Shown here: in pieces, positions 22,957 through 36,386 of the stretch
Position numbering within the stretch: the first letter of the stretch is position 1
Layout of the letters: each line of letters begins with the position of its first letter
Assembly: GCF_003672135.1 (NCBI RefSeq)
Contig: NC_039510.1
Coordinates: forward strand, 4,464,001 to 4,528,000
Source of the DNA: Ooceraea biroi
Taxonomy: Eukaryota > Arthropoda > Insecta > Hymenoptera > Formicidae
Direction: 5' to 3'
DNA: 64,000 bases
Notes under the pieces: generated by a model
Database searches by the model: none
What the model was told of the DNA's origin: nothing
The model's input: only the letters and a program-made list of their open reading frames with translations
Translations under genes and position numbers: made by a program

Positions 22957-25900
22957 GTCAGTGCGGTTTTAGGGACTCCTCCAGTCCCTCGCGGACTATT
23001 CTGGAGGAACACCTAAATACGGACCGCGCTCGACGGCCGGTCTCGCATAATTATCCGGATTTCTGCTTCGATTTGCCGTGCAGTAATTAAGGAATAGCGG
23101 CTACGATGGTATACTGCGCAGACCACGGCGTCAGTTGAGCGATTAAACGTACTTTATGACTACGATAGGCTCACGAGTACTGGATAAGATCGAGGTCAAC
23201 TTTAAGACCTTAGTTATTAAAGATTTGGATATTTTTATTCAAATTTCTTAGAAAAGAAGAAATTCGTTGTTATAAAAACTATATTTAGTAGAAGGATATA
23301 GTTATATTTTTAGAATAGTGAACTCCTTTTTTGATTTTTCGTTAAAATTCTTTGCCGTTTTTACTTTGCTTCATTTCGGAAAGTTAATTATATAAACTTT
23401 TGGATAATCTGATTGTTATATTTTTAGGTAGACCGCTAAATGCGATTATACTACGATTTATAAACGTTCCAAACACGCTTCTAGTGGCGTTTAATTAGCG
23501 AATGGGCATTAACTGAATAGAGAGGGAAAATCAAATTAGCAGTGGAAGGAAACTGCCAGCAAAGAGGAAGTACGAGAAAAACCGTTTTGTTGTTAGCCGC
23601 CGGTGCTTATCGATTTGTGCTTTTTTCGAATGCTCCCACCGCGAGGGAAACTCGCAGCGATTAATGTTCTTTTACCCAGCCGTATCTTGTTACTCGTTAT
23701 TTATAATTCGTCTAATGACTTCATTCAATTAGTAGGCCATCAAGTGCAGGCTCTCGATTATGCCGGCAGATTGATAACGCCATATCCCTCATTCCTGCAT
23801 TTAATAAATGAGACGATGCAGGAGCCAATTCTCCTTTTGCTTAAGTAATCCGGTTAACTCGCGTTTCGATCAATCAAGCGCGAAAGATCGCGAGGGACCG
23901 GAAAGTGAAAAAGAAGCGTTTCTCGGGCGACGTGCTTCGCGAAATAGCATCCTGTGAACGTGCGGACTCCGTCGACGGAAATTAGTTATCGCTGCGCTTA
24001 TAACCATTCCTTTTTTTTTATTTTTAACACCGCGCTGCGAGATAAATTCTTAACGAAGTTGTGGAATCGCCGTCAGAAATACCGCGCGTGGAAAATCAGT
24101 GATGCGTTTCAGCAGGAGCGTCTTTTCCGGTGTGCATTCGACATTCGCTGGGCGCGGAATCTGTTGGGACGAATATTTCGGAATGAATTCCTGTTTAATT
24201 CAGTGCCCGAGAAACCGCGCGTACTCCCGCGGGTGGCCGACACGCTGAATAAACCAATTAATAATTATCGCACGAGCCCATCTGACCCGGTATCGACGAA
24301 TCGATTCTGCTGCATCGTTGCACGTGATGACGCATGATCGCCGATTACGAGAGCAGAATATTTATGCCTGCCATGCATGTCTGAAAAGATCCGCTCGACG
24401 TTACGTGGGAAAACGTCCGATAATAAAATATCTTCTTGCGGGGGATGATACTGGAGAATATAATATCGGAGAATCGTGGAAATGCACGGTGCGGTGAGCA
24501 CGTTAACGGACACTATTATCTCGATGCTGCACGGACGTACGTGTGTTAATATCTCGATGCAAATTATGCGTAATTACAACATTTGATTAAACCGTTCGTA
24601 AACAAGGTCGCCGGTTAGACTACAGCAATGTCGTTATATTAGCGTGAAACGTATTCGTTGAAATTCACGATCGCATTAATTCAACACGTTATGTCTCGTT
24701 TTCCCTTTGCGGCGTATGACGCATCGATAACGCCACGAATTTTCTTCGGAAGATATCGGTGGAAATTCGCGATTCGCGATTGCGTCGATGCGGACGGGGA
24801 AAACACGTCTGTCGGCATTAAAGCACGATCGAATCGATGCGCTATAGGTGCATATTTGCACATAATTCGGTTATTTGCGAGCGCATCTCGCGCACCCAGA
24901 GACCCGAAATTCCGACCCGGACGCTGTATTAGTTCTTCGGTCTTTGTGCCGTGGGATCGACTGCGCCCACGATGCTCGTTTCCGAGGGAAGGGCAATGCT
25001 GCCGTCATAATTACACGCTCCAAGCGACTTAACGAGCATCGGTACTACTACTAAATATACCGCCAGGTACCGTTCCGCTGTCCCGAGATTAACTTGAGCT
25101 AAATGCGCGCGTAAGTTACGTCGGCGGGGCACTTTGGCTAAATAGCGAATCCATTAGTGTCTGCTTAGCGTAAGTGAGCCGAGGGATGTCGATAAATTAG
25201 TATTTATGGATGTACCATCACCGTGCCATAAATGCATAATTCCGCGGACCCTTATGCGAACGTATACCGAGAAATGTTCCGGAAAACGAGAAACGTTTTG
25301 TGTGCGCTGCTGCAACGAGAGATTTACGATCGCGATCAACGAGGCATTTTTGGAGCTTTTTCAGATAGACTGTAAAGAAAATAATTAAACGTCTGTTCTT
25401 TCTCTCTTTCCATACATGTATAGGTAGATGACAGGGCGATGAAAAATTGCGTGTAGATAAGCGGGGATGAATTCTGACAACGTTATCCGACGACGATAAT
25501 CGGCGCGGCTTGGAAATTGAAGCGCAGCTTTGCGTTTCCGCGTTAGATTTCCGCTTCGCTTTCTTCCTCTCCCTCCCTCACACACTTTTATAACGTGTAC
25601 GCTTACACTGACCACCATCCTCTCCCGCTTCATGTGCAATCCGAAAGAGTGTACCTTCGGCACACGGACGACCGCTCGAATCGGTCTGCCCACTTTCTGT
25701 TTGCTCGGCCGATGAATATCTCGGTGTAAATGCGGACACACGGTGGAACGGGAGTGCGCGCCGCACTCCTGGGGGCCCGCACCGTCGGACCAGCGAGGAA
25801 ACGCTGTTTAATTTCGGCGAACACGCCCGCTCCGCGTCCGGCGCTTCCGCTGTTTCGCACCGCAGACGGTCCGTCTGGGATGAGGCATCCATCGTGAGAA

Positions 25901-25982
25901 AGAAATCTCTCCTCCAGCCTGCAGCTTCGCATCGCGACACTCGCGCAAAATGCCGCGCCATTGTGACTCCCGCAGGTACACA
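22957..25982. other. No gene recognised
   Basis: It is AT-rich at 23200-23450 and otherwise mixed. Frames of 80-130 codons (for example 23954-24337 plus and 25578-25997 minus) show no known motifs, and the latter runs into the foldback element. No protease-domain exon was found here. Confidence 0.6.
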
Positions 25983-25984
25983 TA

Positions 25985-26851
25985 CAGGGTGAGGCACTTA
26001 AAACAGACCACCTGAATATCTCGGCTGTTATTGGTGATAGAAAACAATGTGTCAGACCAAACTTGCATGGTTTCGAGGGACACATAATTTGTTCTAAATA
26101 ATTTTTTATTAGGTGGACGCGTAGAGGTCATATGAAGGTCAACTTCGTTTTTTTAAATGGTATATATTTTTTTTACATACCATCTAGTAGTTTGAAGATG
26201 CGCACATTGATCTACGGGTCAAAATCATTCAAGGTCACTGAAGGCTAAAATTTCTAAGTGCTAGAAATTTTTCATTTCTGAATTTACGGTATTTTCAATA
26301 GCAGAGAACTCTAAGCAATATAAAAAATAATGATATCATCAACTCAGAACTTCTCGGAAAAGAAAAAATTTCTAAGGGCTAGAACTTTTTCATTTCTGAG
26401 TTTACGGTATTTTCAATAACAGAGAACTCTAGGCAATATAAAAAATCATGATATCATCAACTCAGAACTTCTCGGAAAAGAAAAAATTTCTAAGGGTTAG
26501 AACTTTTCCATTTCTGAATTTACGGTATTTTCAATAGCAGAGAACTCTAGGCAATATAAAGTAAATTATTTTCCCTTGCAGTTGGCCTTCAGTGACCTTG
26601 AATGATTTTGACCCGTAGATCAATGTGCGCATCTTCAAACGCTCTATTAGATGATACGTAAAAAAACATCTCATACCATTTAAAAAAACGAAGTTGACCT
26701 TCATATGACCTCTACGCGTCCATCTAATAAAAAACTATTTAGAACAAATTATGTGTCCCTCGAAACCATGCAAGTTTGGTCTGACACATTTTTTTCTATC
26801 ACCAATAACAGCCGAGATATTCAGGTGGCCTGTTTTAGGTGCCTCACCCTG
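25985..26851. mobile_element. Foldback-type non-autonomous DNA transposon
   Basis: The 867-bp element starts CAGGGTGAGGCAC and ends with the inverse GTGCCTCACCCTG-type sequence, with TA on both sides (25983-25984 and 26852-26853). The two arms (25985-26245 and 26585-26851) are inverted copies of about 265 bp that agree at roughly 93%. The loop between them is made of 118-bp direct repeats (26247-26560). No transposase is encoded. A 60-codon frame at 26705-26887 covers an arm and is readable on both arms, but only because the arms are copies. The TA duplication suggests mobilisation by a Tc1/mariner-type transposase, which is an inference. Confidence 0.88.
26247..26560. repeat. 118-bp tandem repeats in the loop of the foldback element
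   Basis: The motif TTTCTAAG recurs at 26251, 26369 and 26487, exactly 118 bp apart. There are two full units and a third of about 74 bp ending GCAATATAAA. The units differ at only a few positions. Confidence 0.92.
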
Positions 26852-27151
26852 TATATATTGTATTACATTTTTATTTCCTTTTTCTAAAATAAATTTGTAA
26901 ATTGTAAATGTATAATTTGTTCTGTTAATTTGAGTATAATAGAGTACCTTGATTGTGCTAAATAGTAATTTTTCTTTCTTGGTGAGAGATACAAATTTAT
27001 TTGAAGAATTCAGTGATTTTCTTGGATAGAGTTTATATACTTGCTGAGAACGCGAGGGTTGTCAAGCGTTCACGAGCATCGCGACGACGCCCGTGGCGGT
27101 TCTCGGCCCTTCGATAACCCGCAACCCCCAGGAGAGCTCGTACGACACTCC

Positions 27152-27176
27152 CTCTCTCTCTCTCTCTCTCTCTCTC
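27152..27176. repeat. (CT)12 microsatellite
   Basis: This is an uninterrupted CT run followed by CCCTC units. The complementary GAGA could bind GAGA factor, but no promoter is evident. Confidence 0.95.
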
Positions 27177-29594
27177 CCTCTCCCTCTTTTGATCTCTCTT
27201 GAGAATCAGCAGTACCGGTTTAATAAATGTCCCTGACGCATGGACGGCAAGGGTACAAATCGCCTGGAACCGCAGACACAATGCTTAGTAATAGCAGTGG
27301 ACGGGTTCGCGCAGCCGGTCCCACTGGCAGGTTCCCCGGGTCACCGTACTTCGCGATGCCCATTCGTTATGTACCCCGATTCCGATTGCTACTGCTGCTG
27401 TTGCCAACGTGGTGAATGCGCGCGTGCGCGCGCGATCATTGCGATTTGATTTCGGCACAAATCGACGGACAAACGACGGTAATTAATCCCGGGTCGTTGG
27501 CCCGCGGCGCGCCCGCCAGGTGTTCGAGCGGGGTCTATCGGAAACATCATCGCGTTGATACCTAGACACGACGTAGCCGCCCACTTGTAATACGAGGACA
27601 TCAATCCGCGTAACTTAATTCGAGCTAGTTAATTCGAGCCCTGGAGGGATAGAGATGGAGTGACTCTGGGAGATTTCTTATCGAGTGCCGCTGGCGTTTG
27701 AAATATTACAGTGTTTCTCGGATAAACGTACCTTGATCTCTCCGTCATTTGGATTTTGGATCCAAACCGACAATTGATGCAGCCTCAAACGAAGCTGCTT
27801 GAATTATATACAAAGAGGTGAGAGAAGTCTTGGAAATTTTTGATGCTACCTGCATCAGCCTTCGCGACGTGTCCTCATAACTAAATTTGTGACCAACGTT
27901 CGGTAGTCTGAATGGAACGCGATAGGTACACGAATTCTGTTCTGTTCTCCGCCGTGTTCTCCACGATACCGTTCCAGACTGCGTTTCACGTACGATCCCG
28001 TCGACGTCGCGCATTTTCCCAGAGAGATCGGCGTTATTGACATTTATTCCCGCGCATGCAGCATCGCTGTCACTGTTCCGTAGACGCGAGACTGAGATCC
28101 TGAATAAACAATGCTGTCGATGTTCACACGAGCCGGCCCCGGAATCCTTGAAGGATTCATGTGCGACCGGATTCATGCGTGTCTGCTCCCGCATTCCCTT
28201 TGAGTTTGTCTCTTTACGGGAAACACGGAGTCGCATATTGCTCCGGCGAGTCTCGGCAAGAACTTTATTACGGTGTACCGGCGCTGTGCTGGCCACGAAA
28301 AGATGGCCGAGTCCCCGAGGAACACGTATGAAATACACAAAATCAATCTCGATGCTCTCGTGCATGCCGCCGCCGAGATACGAGACCGGAACCGGCGGAA
28401 TCGAGTTCCGCTGATCTGTTTATAACGACGGTGACGATGCGATCTCGCGAAACGTGTGTACCAATATCGACCGTACACGGAAATGCGTTTATAGGTAAGT
28501 TCCTGTTGCAATATTGCCTTTGGAATCCACCGGCGCAACTTCGTTTCCTCCTCCCCCTCCCCCTCGGCTTTTGATCCCATATTACGTGCCGCGAATCTAT
28601 CGAGGGAATAAATTGATCGTGCTCGACTCCGAACCACGCGATAGTTCGCTAACTGGAGATCTTGTTACAGCGCGCGTCTCGCGTTGTTCCGGCCATTAAA
28701 CGAGCGTTTGTTCCGAACTGAACAAATCAAAATTAACGTAATTCACTAATCAGAATTAATTTCCATGAAACTTTTGACAATATAATGCCGAAATGAGATT
28801 GAAGTTTCCAGTGGCCAGAGAGAAATCTCTCGTCAATCTCGTTACCAGTTCCCAAAGCCGGAAGAGGAGATCGAGGTAGCCGCGAATTAATCCTTCGAGC
28901 GTGGCGCATCGGGTTGCAGACGCCTGCTGACTTACGGGGTGGAGCACGATGTTGTTCGGGTCAGTCGGAGAATTAATAGTCCACCGGTGAAAACCATCGG
29001 AACGAGCCCGCTCGAACGCAGAGGAACAGAGAACGGCGAGACGAGGCGGCGTGATGGGAGGAGGCCAGCGGAACGGAGGGAAAATTGCGTCGCGAACGAG
29101 TAACACGAGTCGTTAGCAGCTAATCCGCCATAGGGAATGTAGGGGGACACGGGTTCGAACGAGGGTGGTGGTGATGGTGATGCCCCAACCCTGTACCGAA
29201 TTGTACGGGCTCAAGAGTTGCGCGAAAACGAGAGGACGGCTTTTTGGGGGCTCGCGAGAGGAAGAGGGTTTTAGCTTCACAGACGAGGAGCGCGGGGGTG
29301 CAGGGATGAGCGAGAGGGAACGACATGCTGGGGGTCCGAGCGAGGGGGCACCAGCCGGCGGGAGCTTTCTGTTGATTCAAGTGGGCACGTGATAAAAATG
29401 ACAATGATGAGTTAATGCAATAACTGTGTACCTTCCGACCCTCGTTCGGCAGTTGCCGCGCACACATCTGTAGCATCACATCGTCCGTGTGCAATCGTGC
29501 GCGTAAAACGCACGCACGTAGACGGACACACGCACAAAATGCGGCGACGGGACGATCGGATCGCGACGACGACGACGTGTTGGTATAATTTTCG

Positions 29595-29620
29595 AGGGAG
29601 AGAGAAAGAGAGAGAGAAGA
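29595..29620. repeat. GA-rich microsatellite
   Basis: This is an imperfect (GA)n run with AAAG and GGGA interruptions. It has no coding support. Confidence 0.8.
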
Positions 29621-32600
29621 TTTCTCGATGCGCGCGAGCAAAGTTGACGTGTTAATTACCGATATGAGGCTGAAATTTACGTGACTATCGTGCCGACAGT
29701 CGAATTAACGACGACAGTATCAAAAGCGGAGGAGGAATTGATTCCGGCGCCGTGCGAGCTGCGAGTAAACTGAATAAAAATATTCAATTACTTCTGACAT
29801 CGAAATCAAATGTTTTTATCTATCGTGAAATCGCGAATAATTTCGCTATATAATAATACATCCGCCTCTTTAAAAAATTAATCGCTAATTTTTAATCGCG
29901 CATACTTCATCAATGAATTCAGATATTCCGTTATTTTTCGAGGCATAGTGTTCTTTGATGTCGTCGAAAAAAACGCGTCGGAAGTCTCTATGCTGCCGGC
30001 GTATCGGATTTGTTATCATAGACGGATCGGTGTCGCGCGAAATTCGACGGTGCGCGATGCATTACGCGTAAAATTAATTGATCGGCGCGAGAGGTCCTCG
30101 ATATATTCGTGCACGCCCGTTTCGTTGGCGAATTCAAGCAGACCGGACCTTTGTAGAAGCAGATTACGGCGGTACGAATGATCGTCGATGGAAACTGTAT
30201 TCCTGGTATTTAGCGGCGACCGTTGCCAATTTACTTCGCGCGCACGATAAACCCGGCTGAACGGGATTAATGTTCAGCAACCGGTGCCACCCTTCGGACC
30301 CACTCTTCGATCCAGCCTCGTCCTCGTGTTACGCCGCCAAGGATACTCCTCGTGCACGCGGTGTAACGGCATCGGTTTCCTTCCAGCGTCCTTTTTCCCG
30401 CTATGTACCGTAGCACCCTTACGGCGCCGAAGCGTGTCTCGGTGCCGAACGTGCCGGAGGTACAAAAGCGAGTTTCGAAATACCGAGCGGGTCGTTGCCC
30501 GTCTTCTAATCTCGTTGTGCGACGCGAATCTCGATTTAGCGAGTCGCCTAAAAGCAATATCCGCTGCAGTCGAAGCTATGTCCATTTTCGAAATGCTCGT
30601 ATCGGCTTGTACGTAATTAGAATACGTGCATATTGAAAGAGTACCTGTATGTATCTCGGTTCATCTCGATTTCATGATTCGCAATTGTGTAGTGCAAAAT
30701 GCAGTAGTACCGAGACATCGAGATCGAAATAGTTCGTAACAGCTCTACTATTTTAAAACATCGTAATTGAAGCTAGAACATGACGCGCGCGTATCACAGC
30801 GTGAGAAAGCTATCGTGTGATCTAGCAGGATTATTCTGAGAGTCCTCCGCGGCATCAAACGACAGATTCGTTTGTTTCACTTTTCTTCCAACACGCGAAA
30901 AAGCCCTACGTGAAATTATTCATTACGCGTAATATTTGCGGTTGGCGATTCACATAGTTCGAACGCGATTAAAGCCGGCCCGTAATAAATGATTATTAAA
31001 ACGCGCCGGCACCGGACGTCGATGAGGAAATTCTCGATTACGCGTGATGAAACGGATTAACATAAATCGATCTCGCGGCTAATCGGTGCAGCCGAGGGTT
31101 TTCGAAAAAAAATACTCTACTGCGGCACGCGCGCGGCGATCGCGAGAAGTGTCGTCGACCCGGCATCGATTCCGGTATTTATATAAACGTTCATTCGCGT
31201 AATGGCTTTTTCATTTAAATCGCGAGAAAGCATCGGCGACACGCGGCTAAATTCTCCAGCTGAATCTTCCTCACTTTCGCCCCGCTATCAACGCTCGCCT
31301 TCCACGGTGACACGGCGAACCGTTCGGTTTTCGTGGCTCGTGGATGTTTTTCGAGTTAATTGGCCACCGGACAGCCGAACACTGCATCGGGGTCCGAGAT
31401 TCGCTGCATAATTAATCCCACCGTCACCACCGGGTTCACGATGCACCGTACTTGCGCAATTCGAACGCTCGGTCGCCCCCCTCGCGCCTGATACAGTCAG
31501 TCGACCGGTTGGTCGATCGTTCGGTTACTCGAAAACATCGACTTACATATTCAGTGGACCACCGCTGCACTTGCTTGCTGTTCGTCCTGATACAACGGTA
31601 GCTTGACAGTGAGGTGATTTAAAGCCGGACGCGTCGGGCTCGCGATAAAGGGAAGCGCGCGGCGCAGTGGTGCTTCGCGAATGCATCTGCGTCGAATTTT
31701 GGCGAACGGTTTCCCCGGCGAATTGAGCCTCTTCATTTGGAATTATTCCGAACGGCGGCACGATAGTCAGTGAAGAGAAGCGAGCTCTCCGTTCAGCATG
31801 TAATGCTGTAGATACCAAAGAAATGGCTCCAGTTTCCGTTTAATAAAGAGCCAAGGATTGAACTAATCGAACTTAATGCATACCCGGCGATGTAACGGTT
31901 ACATGGTCAGAGTACATGATCATGTTCCCGATACTCGTTCATTAGCAGCGTGGTTCGATACACTATCCTCTTTGGGACGTAATGCTTTACCGATGTCCGC
32001 GTCGGCAAAGTGTCCGTTAATTTACCCGCGAAATAATCCTTTCTCCATTAAGGTGCCGTTGCTTCGTTGTGGTAGGAGGACGAGGGAGGGAACTGGTCAT
32101 TTACCAGCGCAAGGCGCCTCGTTCGCTCACATTTTCTAAGTGAACGAGTGCATCAGGGGACCGTCACAAAGAGAATATTCATAAAGTCGGGGTGAGCGAG
32201 CGCGCTCTCGTCCTGTATCCTTCGCGACAGAGGTGCATGCAGGGCGGAAGGACGAACTTCGGATGGCTGAGCCGCTTAACGACATACGATACTCAGTCGG
32301 TCCATTTCCATCAGCATCCACGCGGACTGAGCCTCCTTGCAGCCGATGGACTGCACACTCGCGTCTCGAATTTTGCGATAATAATTCGTACGTGCGTGAA
32401 TACCTTCGCAAATTTCAGGCGAGTCACAATTCGTACGCATTTCGTACTCGAGTGGTACTCGCGGAATTCGTGCGAGAAAACGCGCGCGTCCGAGTGCGAA
32501 GAAATTTTATCGCGCGCTCGTCCCGTTCGCGCCGTAGGCCTCGGCCTGTTTTACATTTAAAACGCATTACCGCGCCGGCCGCTTCGAGGCTCGCGCGGCG

Positions 32601-34081
32601 ATAAAATGAAATTAATGGTCCCACCCGCCGATTCGAGATATATCGACAGGATGGCGGGGGCGTCGGCGGGGGTGGCGGCAGACAGAGGAAACGCGCGTGA
32701 GGAGAAAGAAAGGGCGCATCGAGATACCGCGCGGGGGTGTCAATCATTCTCCCGCAAACTTGGAGAAACCGCCCCTCCGCCGTGGCACAATGCCGAGCCG
32801 ATACATAAAGCTGAAACTCAGTCGCGATGGGAACACCAAGCTTCGGTAACGATTTTGCGTTTGCTGCTGCCTCAATAAACGTATCTGCATATATTCTGCG
32901 TCTACGGCTTCACTCTGGGATAATTAATTAAGATGAATCATACGTTAGCAGTCTAGATGTCTGAGGGTTCTTTAATCAATTCCTGATTGATTTTCTATTA
33001 GTGAAAACATTGGATTTCATCAACGTCCTTGTGTTCTGAAAAATTCGTGAATAGCCCTTCGGTTATTATAATGAGAAATTAAATGTTCGGCGCACTGTGT
33101 GAAATACAATTGCGAAAGAATGCGGCTCGGTCATCTTGAGACCGTGCTGTTCGCGCTCATAAATTTGGGAATTAATTAATGTCCATGCGTAATGGCAAAT
33201 CTAGTTTTGCCTGCGGAGTTCTCATTATTTTCATCGTCTATTTTGCGGCGCTATTATAATTCATTAAATGTGATTAATTAACGGAGTGGTTAAATACCAT
33301 TATCGCATCATTAAACCGTACAGAGGATAACATAATTACATTCATTCAATTGCGAACGAGTTCGATTTTATGAATTACTATTACGCGAGCTAATTGGCCG
33401 GCCCGATTAATCGATAGTGCCGATTTTCGTTACAGGATGGGGTAGAATATCGCGATGGGAAACTGCTGTTTGTTATAACGCTCGAATATTAAAACGTTAA
33501 ATAATTTCACGAGCGATAGGAGCTCCAATAATAACATATTCTCTTTCTCGCTAAAAGGATTTATTTATTTATGTATTACATTATTATCAAGCTCTTCAAT
33601 TATAATATTTTGAAGATTTTGGCGATACAAAAAAGGTTTAGCCTTCTTTAAACATTACATCCCCGGTAATCTCGGCTCGCGGAAAGTAGATTAGCTGTTT
33701 ACGAACAATCGGCAGCAATTTCATGAACACGAGAATTTCATTCGATCGCAGTGAAAGCCGCGCGACACAAACACGTCGAGATGGGTAAGAGTGGCGGCGC
33801 AACAGAAAAAAAGAGAAAAGGCAGAAGAGGCGGAAAACATAGGAAACAGCTATTTTCCTGCGTTAGCCGTGCCGCTTTTTGCTCCTACGGGGGTGGGGGG
33901 AGGGTTATAGCCGGCGGGAATACCTCGCGAGGGTCAGAAAATATGAGGAGACTCTCCCGCGCGGTAATAGACGAGCACTATTAATTAGGTAGATTAAACT
34001 TTAAGTGCCCATCGTTAGCCGGGAGGGCCGGGCGGCGGGAGGCGGTTCGTTATCCTCCGGGAGGCACGGAACGAGAAGAAC

Positions 34082-34122
34082 GAAAAAAGAAAAAGAGAAA
34101 GAAGAAAAGAAAGAAAGAGGAA
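34082..34122 (+). repeat. 41-nt uninterrupted purine tract
   Basis: All 41 bases are A or G, with GAAA units at the 3' part. About 80 bp downstream (34200-34220) a CTTT/TTCT pyrimidine tract could pair with it. Such tracts can form triplex DNA. No gene is linked to it. Confidence 0.85.
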
Positions 34123-36368
34123 CTACGGGAGCCTGGTTTGCCGATGTGACATTTACACGCGGCCGGCAGAAAGAACAGCGGAAGGTAAAGGCTGTCCCGT
34201 TCTTTCTTTCTTTGCTTCTCTCCCCCTTTTCTTCCCGCGTGCACGAGTGCTAATCTCGGCAAGGGAATTCGTTATGAGAGTAATGGAGCGGCGCGGAGCG
34301 CGCGAAACGGATTAACGCGATACATCGTCGTCTCCCATCGCCGTTTCGCGAGCGGGCTCGTCGGGGCTTAATCGATTCACGCGGCACCGAGGCATTCGAT
34401 TTTTGATAACCCGCCGCTAATAAATAGTGATTGCGGCAAAGGGTGGCTGGACCGCGGGGAGACCGCAGAATCCGTTTAATACCGGCTGGTCCACTCGCTG
34501 TATTGCGTCCTTTTTCTTGGCCATTCGCTTCCTCGGAGCCGGCCGACAGTGCTGCTTGCTCCTGCCACTTTTTCCGTCCGTGGTTCCCGCGAGACTTCCG
34601 GTACCCGTCTGGCTATCCGACGTTAATGGACTCCCTTAAGACTCGGCCGCTACGGTCTCGCACGAGCGGACGACGGACAGCCGGACGAAGTAACTGTTTT
34701 AACAGAAATTGTATTTGATATCTGCCCGGACTCTCTTTTATCCGGACGCTTTATCGGTGCCGCTGATGTTAATTTCGTTTGTTGGACGGCGTAAACTGAT
34801 TTTCCACTTCAAGAAAGACAGGTTCTTCTTGAGCGCGCGCGATGCACCGATTCGCGCTTTCGCATTCCCGGTCGAGACGTGATACAAAAGCTAAGCAAAG
34901 CGGAGTGCGCGACTCGTACGAGAAGTAATTTCGTGAACCTTCGAAATTACTTCCCGCCTGCGTCGTATGCGGGATCGAATGAACAGAATTGTTATCGGCG
35001 TTACAGCATCGGGAGTCTCCGCGCGTTTCGCGCTTATAAGACTCCAGCATCCTCGAAATGTACCATGAATTCGTGTTCACGCGGCAAGGAGGAAGACTAG
35101 CACGACGGAAGGACGCAGGGATTTTCGACGACGTCACCCTTCCATTTTGAAATTAAACCTCCCGATTTCATCCGAGCGAGAGCTCGGATTTCCTAGGAGA
35201 TCGCGTCGGAAGAATGCGAGGTGGGCGATGGTGTATCGCCTCCACCTTTGCCATCAAGTCAATAATCGATAGTACTCGTACTCACGGGGCTATGAACCCC
35301 GACGGGATCATCTCTCTCGCTCTCTGCCCTCCCACTCACGTTTTCCACCCCCTCGCCGCGCCGGCTCGCCGCGGCGCGGTCGTGGCCCGTTCAGAACTTT
35401 AATAAAATATCTGAAATACCAATATTGTTTCACGCTCACATTCGCGCATGTCATTATATTAGGACCGAACCGATTAAACGCGCGAATGCACATTCGGGTA
35501 TACCGGATAATTTCCCCCCCCTTCTCGTCCTCCTCTTCTCCCTGGTCCGGGATGCGGGCAAATTACATAATTCGGTTGAAACTTCCGCGTCACAGGGCAA
35601 TTCGTTGTGCTAGGTTATCGCGCACGATAAAAATGTTACGGGCCGCCAAAACGCATCCACCCTCTCCAATCGCGTTTCGCCAGAATATCGCCGAACGTCG
35701 GATAAAGCGCGCGTGCACGATGTACTTCGCTTTCATCCGTGAATACCCTAATTAAATTATAAGTATGTGTGCGCATCGCTGTACAGAGACAAATAAACGG
35801 GACCGGTGTGTCGCGCAATTGTGCAACTGCAATTACGATAATAGCACCCGACCGAGACGTCAGAGCGCGCCCGTTCAATTTGCATTGCTTCTCGCGCGAA
35901 TCTCGCGATTCCGCACTGCTTCTCCGATTCCCTTGCGCTCCTGTCTTTTCCTCTCGTATTCCTCCAGCCCCCGTCTTGCGAGCGACTTTCGTATGAACTT
36001 TCTTCCGCTCGCTTTTGTATCTACGGGCGGAGGAGACAGGCGACGTCAGCGCGCGACGAAGACGAAGGTCCGAGGACGAAGTTCTCGTCCGAAAAAGTTC
36101 GTCGTAACGAGGAGACGGGGGATTAAACAGTACCCGAGCCCGTTCGCCGGGAAAAGTTGAGTGCGACTCGCCATGTCCCCTTCGTGGCACGCGATGTCAA
36201 GAAGACCGGAAATAATTGTTCCGGAATTTCGAAGCACTTCAGTCGAGACTCGTACATTTTTATCGATGCGCCACATTTCTCCTCGTGGAAAACGTCGTGC
36301 TGCCGAGTCCTTCAAATGATGATAAATTCAAATGAAAATAAAGATCGGTCTCCAACCCGTTCGCATCC

Positions 36369-36386
36369 CCTCGCGCGCGCGCGAGG
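36369..36386. repeat. Perfect 18-bp palindrome with a (CG)n core
   Basis: CCT plus alternating CG plus AGG is self-complementary over 18 bp. The alternating CG core is a potential Z-DNA site. Confidence 0.85.

Noticed and set aside
26705..26887. 60-codon frame in the right arm of the foldback element, also readable on the left arm
   Set aside because: It is present twice only because the arms are inverted copies. It runs out of the element and has no known domain.
27745..28365. 206-codon minus-strand frame with a GTACGT donor-like site near its end
   Set aside because: The composition is less biased than most, but I find no family match, no acceptor and no partner exon.
29140..29165. GGGTTCGAACGAGGG, which resembles a tRNA B-box
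   Set aside because: No A-box, cloverleaf or acceptor stem can be built around it on either strand.
33414..33490. TTTCGTTACAG followed by an 18-codon frame ending in TAA (DGVEYRDGKLLFVITLEY)
   Set aside because: It is too short, with no family match and no preceding exon to join. It looks protein-like but chance cannot be excluded.
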